A stretch of DNA of 64,000 nucleotides from Tethya wilhelma (taxonomy: Eukaryota; Porifera; Demospongiae; Tethyida; Tethyidae), in the NCBI GenBank assembly GCA_964030475.1, contig CAXIPT010000001.1, positions 3,736,513 through 3,800,512 of the forward strand, read 5' to 3'. Shown here one piece after another: positions 1-18,902 of the stretch (its first letter is position 1; the number at the start of each line of letters is the position of its first letter). The notes under the pieces are model-generated. The model was not told the origin of the DNA and did no database searches. It saw nothing but the letters and a program-made list of their open reading frames with translations. Position numbers and translations under genes: made by a program.

Positions 1-86
<86 letters not shown>
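1..86. repeat. (CT)n microsatellite forming a polypyrimidine tract
   Basis: About 86 bases of uninterrupted CT dinucleotides run into a C-rich tract and then an AG acceptor at 111-112. The repeat therefore sits where the polypyrimidine tract of a TBC1D5 intron is expected. Confidence 0.95.
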
Positions 87-89
<3 letters not shown>

Positions 90-112
90 CCTCTCCCTCT
101 CTCCCCCCAAAG

Positions 113-317
113 TACCATCTTCTCAGAGCTCATGGAGGGAATGCAGAAATGGTACATGTCCACAACTCTAGAGGCAGACTACTATCGAGCTAAGCGAAAC
201 AACCACAAAAAGATGTACCACGATCCTCGAACTCAGAAGCCCTTTGAAGGAAAGGATGAGCACACACCAGTGAGTGCCTTCCTGCCTGTCCTTTGACTTA
301 CATGTTCAAGAAAATGC

Positions 318-358
<41 letters not shown>

Positions 359-2940
359 CTCCAGGCGTCAGCTGTCTCTCGTAAGCTGGAGTTGATCCAC
401 AATCTTTTACTGAAGAAGGCCGATGATGTGCTCTGGCTACGAATGAGAGACCTTGCCATCCCTGCACAAACTTATGGCATGTAAGCAACAAGAGATGGAT
501 CTCTTTTGTATTTCTGTAAAACTTTACACACGTAGGTAGATCCTTTTTGTTGCTTTATGTAATACTTTACACTCAATGTACATATGACACACACACACAC
601 ACACGAACCAATCTATCACAAGTCGTTGGATTCGTCTTCTGTTTGGTCGTGAGTTCCCCCTCCCCATTGTCCTGGAGCTGTGGGATGCTCTCTTTGTGGA
701 TGGCACGTCCCTCAGCCTCGTGGACTACATCTGTGTGGCCATGCTCATGCACATCAGACAAGTCTGTGAGTTTAGTCAACAGCAGCTGTTGTATAACTAT
801 CCATCTGTGTTCATTCGTTATGTAGTCGTACTTTTACACTTTTCACTTTGTGTGCGCCGTGCTATAATTATAGTAGTCACAATGTTGTGCACACTCCCAT
901 GCAGTGATTGACGGTGACTACGCTACTTGTATGCACCACTTGATGCACTTCCCCACTGTCTATGAGGTCAACTATCTTGTACAGAGGGCACTGCACCTCA
1001 GGAGCCCTGTAAGTACATTGTTCACTGTATACCATAATTTGGGAAATTTTCGTGTTATAAAAAAATTCGTGTAACAAATTTTTGTATTAAAAAAAATTTT
1101 CATAGTTTCTCCACTGTCACAATGTATCTGTAACGGGTCGTTAAATTTTCGTGTGCAAAAATTTTCATAGTTGCCGCAGACTACGAAAATTTCCCGAATT
1201 ACGGTACTTAGTCCTGTGAGTAGATTGTACACTAGTGGCCTGGGTACAGAGGCTAACTTAGTAGGTTCTTGTACGTGTACATCATGTTGTGTGTACATCT
1301 CTCTGAAGTTTACTGTGTGATGTTGTAAGGGGGAAGTTGTGTGTATGTGTGGTAAGCTTTTCCCCTCTAGAAGCCACTCTTTCACTACCTGGTGCTGGCC
1401 TCTGTTTATGTTTTGATATGACAGCTTTCCAGGGACTGTATTCATACACTTCAACTTTTACACATACTACTTTCATGTAGTCTCTTAAACTCACCCTAGA
1501 TACTGTGTTTGGAACAGAACTGTTTGAACAAACATATTTCCCTTCTGTCTTTCTCTTTCAGGCCACCTACCCATCCCCTAATTTATGGACCTACCATCCT
1601 AACAAGAGCAGCACCAAGGTGGGACCTCAAAGTCCAACTAATGAGCAGCCATCACCACAAATTCAGATTCGTGGTGGCTCCTTTCAATCGCGAGCGTCAA
1701 AGGTATGATGATTGGATTTGTGATTTGGTGATTTCTGGAACTGATCACTAAATGGGCAAATTAACTAGCGTAGTCAATAACTGTAATCACACCCATATAC
1801 AGGCAAAAGAAGTATTCACCAAGCAATTTCCCAAAGCTCTCTCCCGAAACTCTCAGTCTGGGCCTCGTCTTGAGTTTGACTCTTCCACCTCCAAGCCACG
1901 ATCCCGCTCTCCCTCTCCAAAGCCTCGGAGGAACCAACACCTCTCTCCAACCGATGAGAAGCTGTTCAGTGGAGCATTGAATGACACATCAACTAGCAAC
2001 AGTGGCAGTGGCAGTGGCAGTAGTAGCAAGCCAAGGGGAAGGTTCAAGATCCTGGGAGAGACTAAGTCATCAAAGGTTGCCCCCGGTCCCACTGGGAAAG
2101 AAATGACCAGTAATCCCAGAGTAAGTGCTACTCTCTTTTAGACTGTATTCAGGGGTGGTGTTGGATACTGTAGCATTTAAAGGAGACTTACACTCTCATT
2201 CTAGGTCCATCAAGAGAGCTCACAAAACCAGATAGAGAAGTTGACTAACAGGTTGGATGATGTTGAAGCCAAGTGTCTCTACTGCGGAGGGAAGATGGAG
2301 TCGCTGATCAATGTCCTACAAGAGGAGATCACCAGCCTGAGTGATCTGGAAGATGAGACAGAGAACACCCTACTCCTCTCTCTGGCTGGACTGAAACACG
2401 TGAGATTGTGGATGCGTCTTGAGATGATTGATGTGATGAAATCTATGGTTGTGATTTTCAGGTGAGAGATCTTCTACTGAACAAGATCCCATTCAGCGGT
2501 GAAGTGGAAACTGGCTGGGAAGTGTCAAAGAGCAAGCCAACAGTGCCTAATGGAAGTGAGTAATGGAACCATTACGTAAATACAATGTACATGAATGCCA
2601 TGTGCTCACTCCAGGCACTAACACAGCTGTTAAACCATCGATTTCGGTATCTGACATTGTTGAACCAGCTGCTCCTCCTGCCAACAACACTACCAGTAAC
2701 ACTGTGAGTGCTTCTGATCAAGACACCACACCCACCTCTAGAACTGAACCCATTCCCATTCCAACTGCTGGAATGGGAATGAAACCTGATGAAATGCCAC
2801 TGCTCCCCCTCGAGGAGAGTGGGAATAGGGTGCCTGAAGAAGTGGCAAGTGGCACTGGAAGAAGTAGTATAAGTGAAGACTGGGTCAACCTCTCTGTTAG
2901 CTCACACCCTCTTGTCAGTAGTAGTGAAACCAACGACTGA
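113..2940 (+). CDS. TBC1D5: TBC1D5-like Rab GTPase-activating protein, C-terminal part (5' exons lie left of the window)
   Basis: Nine exons: 113-269, 365-480, 623-765, 905-1008, 1562-1702, 1803-2120, 2205-2399, 2462-2555, 2615-2940 (TGA). All junctions are GT-AG and keep phase. The first four exons encode the second half of a TBC domain, including YGIRWIRLLFGREFPLP, LELWDALFVDG and SLSLVDYICVAMLMHIR, which match TBC1D5 closely. The Arg and Gln finger motifs would be upstream of the window. TBC1D5 is a Rab7 GAP that works with retromer and in autophagy. The rest is Ser/Pro-rich and probably disordered, with a short helical segment around the exon at 2205. Near the C-terminus, SEDWVNL fits an LC3-interacting (LIR) motif. 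The gene ends 2 kb before the SUMF1 gene on the same strand. Confidence 0.93.
1030..1206. mobile_element. MITE (TACCGTAATTCGGG end) in a TBC1D5 intron
   Basis: The left TACCATAATTTGGGAAATTTTCG and the right end, read in reverse as TACCGTAATTCGGGAAATTTTCG, are near-identical inverted repeats in a 177-base non-coding element. A weaker relative of the right end is seen near 7880-7920. Confidence 0.82.
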
Positions 2941-3800
2941 TGCAGTGTGTTGTGTGTGTGTGTGGTTGTGTGTGTGGTTGTGTGTGTGTAAAAAGAGAGA
3001 TCGTAAAACAGATGTGTGTTTGTTGTGTTGGAATTGTAGATAAATTAATTTTGGTAACTTTGTGTGCATCTTGTGTTCTTTTTTGTTACTTTCTCTGGCC
3101 AGTGTTGATAATAAGATTGTTTTGTTGTTTTTAATTATAATTGTATGTGAAAGCTAACAACATAATATTGGAAAATAGTCAAGCATGGCAATCATCTCAA
3201 TCTGCTTTACAATAACACACTAATAGTCACCACATGAAATCTTCAACGTACAATTTACATATACAAGCTTTAAATTTTACAGTCAGTTCTAAGGCCTAAA
3301 ATTTTCAGTTTCAAATTATTATGCAACAGAATTGTTGATATTCGATCATCATCCACAACTTCCAGATGATCCACAATCAATAGTTAGTTTACTTCCTTTT
3401 GCCTGTAATGCATGTGTGAGAGGAGGAGGGAGGACAAGTTATGATTGTGTAATTTTTTCACTTGCATGTAGTCTTCATGAACAATTTCTTCTTTGTCTGT
3501 TATTGTAACAATAATACAATACAATGTCATTATTATTTTGTGTGTGATTCCAGTTGTAACTATTACTATGCTTACTTTGAACTCGTTCTTTCATATGCTG
3601 GCGTTGCATTTCTAGAAGAATAATTATTATACTCATAGACAAACCCAAAACAATTATTTCCTTTCCTTACAATGTCATAGTAGTCGTGCAGCACTCAATT
3701 ACCATGCAGATCGAATTAATTAAGGTATACAAACAACATTACCAACTGGAGGAATGACTGCATGGCAGAGGAGGTGGAAATGCAGCCTCTTCTTGAACGA
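2941..3800. other. TBC1D5 3' flank and intergenic DNA
   Basis: AT-rich sequence with a short (TG)n run at about 2946-2990 just after the TBC1D5 stop. No conserved exon, RNA gene or clear element was recognised. Confidence 0.6.
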
Positions 3801-4140
3801 CTTCTCGGTCTGAATATAGTAATGAATTGATGAAGTTGAGCGTCTTCTTAATGTTCCTAATTCTGTTTTTTACACTTGTATAACTATACAAATGGCACAT
3901 GACAGAACAAACAATAGAAGCTGTGTAGATAATAATACACTCACATAATGGTAATTGTGATATATGGGAACTGTTCACTTGCATGTAGTAAAGTAAACAA
4001 GAGAGAACAATAAAAATAATGGTACAGTAAATACTCCATAAAAATGTTTTTGTTCAACAATAACCTGCATACTATACATTTTTTACAGTGTACTGTACAT
4101 AAAGTGTTACTTCAATTCCCTATAATACTGCGTTGTCTTA

Positions 4141-4432
4141 CGAGTCTTCCTCATTTCCAAGCTTCACATGAATTAAGGGCTCAGTACACCATCTTAAAGA
4201 GTAGCTATTGACAAGAAATAGTCACAGCTAGAGAGACTAAAACTGTACTTGAGAAATTTATCACATGCACATAATGATTATGCAGAAAATGTGAATTGAA
4301 AGCCAACTTACTTGTGTACTTCAGCACCGCACTTCATGTTTATGGACACAATAATGAGCATCTTTGTCTCTGAGTCACTGCTGTTGAGCTAGGTCCACAG
4401 GGAACTCAATGATCTGTCTCCCAAGGAACATC
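4141..4432 (-). pseudogene. DHX38 exon remnants
   Basis: Bases 4141-4215 match, with scattered differences, the start of the functional DHX38 exon at 8223-8412. Bases about 4270-4310 match the intron next to the exon at 8501. Bases about 4318-4432 match the exon at 8788-8952. The exon 8501-8649 equivalent is missing and the reading frame is broken by insertions. Because intron sequence is retained, this is a decayed genomic duplicate. It cannot encode a helicase. Confidence 0.8.
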
Positions 4433-4519
4433 GAAGTCATGCATCTGATGTGTTAATAATAAGGTGAATTTCAAATACTGATTGATTCAGATACTGAAGT
4501 AAAGAAAGGTGCATGGTTT

Positions 4520-4615
4520 GTGCAATGTCATGTATCATCCAAAGACTTGCTTTCAATTTCGATGCATGTGAAGCACATCTCAACTAATTTGGGATTTTGG
4601 TGTGCAAAGAATATA
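4520..4615 (+). pseudogene. SUMF1 C-terminal remnant
   Basis: This stretch is clearly related to 6410-6515 in the intact SUMF1 gene: both share words such as TCATCCAAAGAC, TTCAATTTCGATG and AACTAATTTGGGATTT. The copy has a deletion and changes in the region that encodes the catalytic cysteines. It is a second, decayed SUMF1 copy. Confidence 0.8.
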
Positions 4616-4745
4616 ATCATTATGTTTTTCTTTATTTTTACTTGTATACAAATGGCACATGACAAAATGGGAAATGTTCTTGTATACAGTGAACAAGAGA
4701 GAATATTAATTGAGTATTTTCACAATCCAAGAGTTACTGTTCTAG

Positions 4746-4929
4746 CTTGGCCAGCAAGCAGCTATCCGCGAGTCTCGGAATGGTTTCTACTGCGCACGCG
4801 CAAATATGTAAGTTGTAACACATGACGTCATTATTACAGATTCTGCATCTGCAATTATTTGCAATGATCAATGCTTCATCTGCACTTGCCTGCGGCTGAC
4901 AGGCAGGACCTGAGCTGGATCTACGAATA
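4746..4929 (+). promoter_or_regulatory. SUMF1 promoter region with NRF1-type and CRE palindromes
   Basis: A perfect NRF1-type palindrome TGCGCACGCGCA lies at 4791-4802 and a full CRE palindrome TGACGTCA at 4823-4830, about 100 bases upstream of an ATG at 4930. The CRE, but not the NRF1 site, is repeated at 5263-5270 by the tandem duplication. Binding is inferred from motif match only. Confidence 0.5.
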
Positions 4930-5243
4930 ATGGAACCAAAGATTCTCATTTTGTGCATACTTCTTTCCATATTCAGATTTGAGCTTCTTATGTGCCAAAT
5001 AGATGAAAACTTAGATACCTGCCAAGTGGAAGGTGAATGTGATTCAACAAACCATCCGGGCAAATTCAATATTTTTACTGTAGAAGATGAAGACTATTCC
5101 AAAGAGCCTCAGGCTGCAGCGACTGATCTCCTAGAAGAAGGAGGAGACAAAGGTTATTCAGGAGAGGTACAAGTTGAAGCTGCTGATCTTCTGGAAGAAA
5201 CAAATGAGCTAAAAATTAACAACCTCATTAGAATTCCTGGTGG
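4804..5243. repeat. 440-bp tandem duplication, copy 1
   Basis: Bases 4804-5243 appear identical to 5244-5683. The unit carries a CRE, the 5' leader and the first 105 or so codons of SUMF1. There is no N at the junction. Identity implies a very recent duplication or an assembly artefact. Confidence 0.93.
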
Positions 5244-5265
5244 ATATGTAAGTTGTAACACATGA
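4930..5265 (+). pseudogene. truncated SUMF1 5' copy
   Basis: The frame opens with the same signal peptide and acidic N-terminal region as full-length SUMF1, but at the duplication junction it runs into the second copy's leader and stops after a few foreign residues (111 codons). It lacks the whole catalytic domain. If transcription starts at the first promoter copy, this frame would be met before the functional ATG at 5370, so it could act as an inhibitory upstream frame or yield a short secreted peptide. Both outcomes are inference. Confidence 0.75.
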
Positions 5266-5683
5266 CGTCATTATTACAGATTCTGCATCTGCAATTATTT
5301 GCAATGATCAATGCTTCATCTGCACTTGCCTGCGGCTGACAGGCAGGACCTGAGCTGGATCTACGAATAATGGAACCAAAGATTCTCATTTTGTGCATAC
5401 TTCTTTCCATATTCAGATTTGAGCTTCTTATGTGCCAAATAGATGAAAACTTAGATACCTGCCAAGTGGAAGGTGAATGTGATTCAACAAACCATCCGGG
5501 CAAATTCAATATTTTTACTGTAGAAGATGAAGACTATTCCAAAGAGCCTCAGGCTGCAGCGACTGATCTCCTAGAAGAAGGAGGAGACAAAGGTTATTCA
5601 GGAGAGGTACAAGTTGAAGCTGCTGATCTTCTGGAAGAAACAAATGAGCTAAAAATTAACAACCTCATTAGAATTCCTGGTGG
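5244..5683. repeat. 440-bp tandem duplication, copy 2
   Basis: Second unit of the tandem duplication. It continues into the intact SUMF1 coding sequence at 5684. Confidence 0.93.
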
Positions 5684-6539
5684 TGTTTTTACAATGGGTC
5701 TTGATACCCCAATAATGCCTCAACTTGGCGAAGAACCAGCAAGACGTGTGGAGATCAGTGAGTTTTTTATCAATCAGTACGAAGTCAGCAATGCTGAGTT
5801 TGCAAAGTTTGTGGCTGCAACAGGCTACATAACTGAAGCTGAACAATATGGTGATTCAAGTGTCATGAACCTGCTTCTTTCAGATGAGATGCTTCAGTTA
5901 AATGAAGTCCACTTTGACAAAGATAATGAAGAGTTGGGTATTCCTTGGTGGTTAGTTGTTGATGGAGCCTCTTGGAAACACCCAGAGGGTAAAGATTCAA
6001 GTATCAAAGAGCGGATGGATCACCCTGTTGTACATGTTTCTTGGAATGATGCGGTTGCTTTCTGTAAATGGGACGATGGAAAAAGGTTACCAACAGAAGC
6101 AGAATGGGAATATGCTGCACGAGGAGGTCTTGAAGAAAAAACATTTCCCTGGGGTGACACTCTTTACCCAAATGGAGAACACATGGCAAATGTTTGGCAG
6201 GGAAATTTCCCCCACAACAATACTCTAGAAGATGGTTACCTAAGCACAGCACCTGTCAATGCATTTAGACAAAATGGGTACAATTTACACAATATAGTTG
6301 GTAATGTATGGGAGTGGACTGCCGACTGGTGGACTACAAATCACACAAAAGAGTTTGTAAAAGACCCGACAGGCCCAGCTACTGGAAGTGACAAGGTAAC
6401 AAAAGGTGGTTCGTACATGTGTCATCCAAAGACCTGCTTTCAATTTCGATGTGCTTCCAGAAGAGGAAGCTCACCTCCTACCTCCGCAACTAATTTGGGA
6501 TTTCGGTGTGCAAAGAGTCTTGTTGCTATTGAAGTCTAG
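5370..6539 (+). CDS. SUMF1: formylglycine-generating enzyme (sulfatase-modifying factor 1), intronless
   Basis: A single uninterrupted frame of 389 residues (human SUMF1 is 374). It has a signal peptide (about residues 1-23), an acidic low-complexity linker with two short related repeats ending in DLLEE, and then the FGE-sulfatase domain from RIPGGVFTMG to the end. Family hallmarks are GKRLPTEAEWEYAARGG, NIVGNVWEWTADWW and the active-site cysteine pair in GGSYMCHPKTCFQFRC (about Cys351 and Cys356, matching human Cys336/Cys341). The enzyme oxidises a sulfatase cysteine to formylglycine in the ER. The absence of introns is striking beside densely intronic neighbours and suggests a retrogene origin. 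The ATG at 5370 is chosen because it gives the signal peptide. Confidence 0.95.
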   Translation: MEPKILILCILLSIFRFELLMCQIDENLDTCQVEGECDSTNHPGKFNIFTVEDEDYSKEPQAAATDLLEEGGDKGYSGEVQVEAADLLEETNELKINNLIRIPGGVFTMGLDTPIMPQLGEEPARRVEISEFFINQYEVSNAEFAKFVAATGYITEAEQYGDSSVMNLLLSDEMLQLNEVHFDKDNEELGIPWWLVVDGASWKHPEGKDSSIKERMDHPVVHVSWNDAVAFCKWDDGKRLPTEAEWEYAARGGLEEKTFPWGDTLYPNGEHMANVWQGNFPHNNTLEDGYLSTAPVNAFRQNGYNLHNIVGNVWEWTADWWTTNHTKEFVKDPTGPATGSDKVTKGGSYMCHPKTCFQFRCASRRGSSPPTSATNLGFRCAKSLVAIEV

Positions 6540-7300
6540 TTAAGTAGTGATTTAATAATTATAGCAAACAAATAATTTATGCAACAAATGATAATCAATA
6601 ATTATTAATGTTTTCATCTGTTTGTTGTTGATTTTTGGTATCTACTCAAGAGCGCATAATTGTACTGAAGGATTCCAACTAGCCAGAATCTATTTCTAGA
6701 AGTAACATAAAATGCAGCCAAAGATAATTATATTACTGGACAGGTATCAGTAAATTGTAACTTGTTATTGACCTAATCTCAATAGAATCCAGAAAGATAG
6801 TCCAAAAATATTAGAAAGATACATGTAGTCCAAAAATATTAATAATTACACTAATACCCAGAGCTGCAAGTTTTCCGTTGCAGTCTCGCACATCTGATGC
6901 TTTGTATGCATTTTTCTCTTTCAGTATAATTACACACGAATGTGTTCAGAGAGTTGGACAGATCAAGAGGTGCATACATGTGTGTGTATGTAATGTGTGC
7001 TGAAGCGGGGGAGGGGGGGATGGGAGATTATCTGAGAAGATATCTACTGACCCACAGCAGCACAGCCTGTACCCACCCCACCCCATATCAGACACATTGC
7101 AATAATTATTATTGTAAAGTTAAGTAATGATGAAGTTGGTTCCTAATTCTGTTTCATTATGTTTTTATACTTGTATACAAATGGAACATGGCAGAACAAA
7201 ACAATATTAGTATGGGAACTGTTCACTCGTAGAGAGAACAATTGATGTTCATGTTTATGTACTGTACACAAAATCAATTGCATATTGTGATTAAGTACTT
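6540..7300. other. intergenic region between SUMF1 and DHX38 3' ends
   Basis: The two genes converge here. The stretch is AT-rich. Bases about 7127-7310 share sequence with about 3820-3990 and 4620-4745, the flanks of the older duplication. No further gene was seen. Confidence 0.6.
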
Positions 7301-16503
<9,203 letters not shown>

Positions 16504-16672
16504 TAAATTTCTGTGTCGAGTTGTGCGTTTGATTCTAATTAGTGCACACCCAAGAGTTAACCTTTAACCTTTCAACCTCCCACGTAGTGCTAATTGCATG
16601 TTTGTTGCGTTGCCACTCCCATAAACACTACAAGTGGAAATTTGAATTTGAAATCGTTTCCTAGGTTGCAGA
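16504..16672. promoter_or_regulatory. divergent promoter between DHX38 and the chromodomain gene
   Basis: Only 169 bases separate the two initiator ATGs, which point in opposite directions, so both promoters and 5' leaders must lie here or overlap the first exons. No single strong motif was recognised. Confidence 0.6.
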
Positions 16673-17883
16673 ATGTCAGAAAAGACTTATCGAGTAAGTT
16701 GATGTACGGTGAGAGCTATAAAGAAAGCTGGTAACAACGATTTGGTGTAATAAACTTGTTGTAAAGGTTAAAAATAAGGGTAAACTTGACTTTGAAAAGC
16801 TTAAAAGCTTCAAAGCTAAGCTACTTTTGCGGTTTGTTAACAATACGAAGAAGCTTTTATCGCACATGATAAATCTGTATGACTGTATTTCATTATTTCA
16901 CTAAGGTTGAAAAGATTGTTGGTGATCGTCAAATACAAGGCAATTTGCAATATCGAGTACACTGGGCTGGCTATTCATCTGCCCATGATTCCTGGGAACC
17001 TGAAAGTAATCTTGAAAACTGCAAAGAATTGATCAAGTTGTACATGGACCAAAAGGCTGCAAAAGTAAGCTTTAAGCATCTACCTTGTTTTTTCTACATT
17101 AAGATTACAAACTAGTACGACATGTTAACATTAACTAAATAATAAATACTAACTTATGAGATATTTCATATCTACAAATATATATTTGACTCACAGGCAA
17201 AGAAAGGATCTCGAAAGTCTGAGACCTCAGCTGTTCACTTGTCTAGCAATGATGAAATGGATGGTTCACCGATTAAGACTCGGCGTGGCCGTTCCAAGAA
17301 GATACAAAGACCTTCTGCCTCTTCTGTTCCAGTCACCACACTCTCAGCAACAACTAGATCTTCACCTGCTAAACGAGTTCTCAACAGGAGCTATGATCTC
17401 AGGTCATCATCTAGGAGGTATGCAAATGAGATTACTTTCTCAAGTGATGAGGAAGAAATCACCCCTAAAACCAACCGTAGTCGTGTGAAACCAAGGATGA
17501 CGCTTTCAGAGTCCAAGTTTAGAAAACAACTGAATGAAACCCACCAGTCAGCACTGAGGAAATCAAGCACACCTAACAAGAGCCCAACTCGTACCACAGT
17601 TGAAACCAATGATCCTAGAGTGAAGACACGCTTGCAGTTCGACACAGAGAAGCATGTTGGAGTATTGACTAGATCGATGGTGAAAAAGCAGCTGGAACAG
17701 AAAGAGGAGGCTGATTCGTTCATTGCTGAAGCGCCACCTGAAGAAGATACTCCTCCTCCCATTGAAGCATACCCTGCTTGGCCTGAGGTTGGCTGGAGAG
17801 AGTTTGCCCTTGCAGCAGTCATTACTGCAACTGCTGCAGTCGGATACATCTGCTACACTACAGACTTATGTAAGTATTGTTAA
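16673..17883 (+). CDS. chromodomain protein with C-terminal transmembrane anchor
   Basis: Exons 16673-16693, 16906-17064 and 17197-17883 give 288 residues. A chromodomain occupies about residues 6-57. Its cage aromatics are visible in YRVEKIV and VHWAGY, followed by SWEPESNL. A long basic, Ser-rich segment follows, with an NLS-like run KTRRGRSKKIQR and an acidic SSDEEE patch. At the extreme C-terminus is an 18-residue hydrophobic stretch (about 263-280, FALAAVITATAAVGYICY) with only about 8 residues after it, the layout of a tail-anchored protein. I do not know a family with this architecture. Binding of methylated histone H3 and inner-nuclear-membrane location are inferences. The TTATGTAAGT near the end could instead be a splice donor to an unseen exon. 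Confidence 0.85.
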
Positions 17884-18120
17884 AGTTATTTGGTTTAGAA
17901 AGCACAAGAGATATTAGACACAACAGAATATTATATTTTATAATATTATTGTCTACTTTTGTTACTACTCTAGTTTCTGTATACCCAATATTCTTTACTT
18001 GCTAGCACACTTATTTTTTCTGAAAATATGAAAGCAAAACTATATTATTATTATACAGAGTTTATACTATAATAACTTTCAAGATAAATTTTACAAGATA
18101 TTAAAAAATTTACACTAAGT
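17884..18120. other. 3' intergenic gap between convergent genes
   Basis: AT-rich spacer between the chromodomain gene and the RABIF stop codon. Nothing else was seen. Confidence 0.6.
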
Positions 18121-18697
18121 TCAAGCAGCAGAATATCTAACTCTCTCGACAGAAACAAAGAACTCTTTAGAGGACTTTGCATCATGCCAACCAATAGGAC
18201 CTATCTCACAATCAGCACAAATTAAATACTTCTCCGTCCCATTTACAGTCCTCGAAAAACCCACATTTTCAAAGTCGTACATGTCCTGCACCAGCCAAAA
18301 CTTTGTGAGTGTATCCCCAGTAGGCTCAGTGCCGATTTGGTACTTTGTTGTCATATCTGGCAAAAATATCTGAACAAGAAAAACAAAAACCAAACAACAA
18401 ATCGACTCTACACAAATTCTACTACAGTACGATATGTCTCATAGATCGACATGTGACCCTACCAACCTCCTTTTCCACTAAGAAGCACTTTTCAGGTCGT
18501 AATATTTTGCATTTGCAGCGTTCACAGACCAAAAGCATCTTGTTCTTGTCTTTTTCTGGATCTTCAAGTTGGCTAAATTCAATAAATTCTTCACTCATAG
18601 ACTTTGACTGTCCCATGAGAAACTCAGCAGTCAAACCACTGATAGGAATGGACTCTTGCCTAGCATCAGGAGTAGGGTCTTCTTTACCTTCTGCCAT
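18121..18697 (-). CDS. RABIF: RABIF/MSS4 Rab-binding factor
   Basis: Exons 18467-18697 and 18121-18369 give 159 residues; human MSS4 is 123 and this protein has a longer N-terminus. The MSS4 fold is recognisable from the two zinc-binding CxxC pairs, CERC and CADC, and from WLVQDMYDFENVGFSRTV and LICADCEIGPIGWHD. MSS4 binds nucleotide-free exocytic Rab GTPases and acts as a weak exchange factor or holdase chaperone in the cytosol. The gene is head-to-head with RAB5IF. Confidence 0.93.
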
Positions 18698-18902
18698 ATC
18701 CTGATGACTTCTGGTTATTTTGTTGCAGAGCAGTCAGTCTAGAGACTTCAAAACGTGTGTTCAATTCAAGGATGAGCTGGCATGAGCTGGGCAGCAAGCC
18801 AATAATTGCTGACTCAGCAGATAAGATAAGGCCAATGATTAAGGGGTTCCCCACCACGTGTTTAGGATTTGTTTGTACGTGTAGAAGCAGACTTGTTTGG
18901 AT
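18698..18902. promoter_or_regulatory. divergent RABIF/RAB5IF promoter with a perfect MARE palindrome and an E-box
   Basis: The 205 bases between the two ATGs contain TGCTGACTCAGCA at 18807-18819, a perfect 13-base Maf recognition element (its core TGACTCA is also an AP-1 site), and CACGTG at 18855-18860. Function is inferred from the exact motif match. Confidence 0.6.

Larger units (their letters stand above)
3815..4745. repeat. degraded segmental duplicate of the SUMF1/DHX38 3' region
   Basis: Pieces of this stretch resemble the functional locus to the right: about 3820-3990 and about 4620-4745 both resemble the DHX38 3' flank at about 7127-7310 (shared words such as CTTGTATACAAATGG and AACTGTTCACT), with DHX38 and SUMF1 exon remnants between them (see separate entries). 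Intron sequence is also shared, so this is a DNA-level duplication rather than a processed copy. It is rearranged and broken by deletions. Confidence 0.7.

Noticed and set aside
5247..5280. GTAAGT...TTACAG looking like a tiny intron in the SUMF1 duplication
   Set aside because: Only about 32 bases, too short for the spliceosome, and joining it would not restore a useful frame.
4734..5509. Minus-strand frames antisense to the SUMF1 5' copies
   Set aside because: Shadow frames of the real plus-strand coding sequence; duplicated together with it.
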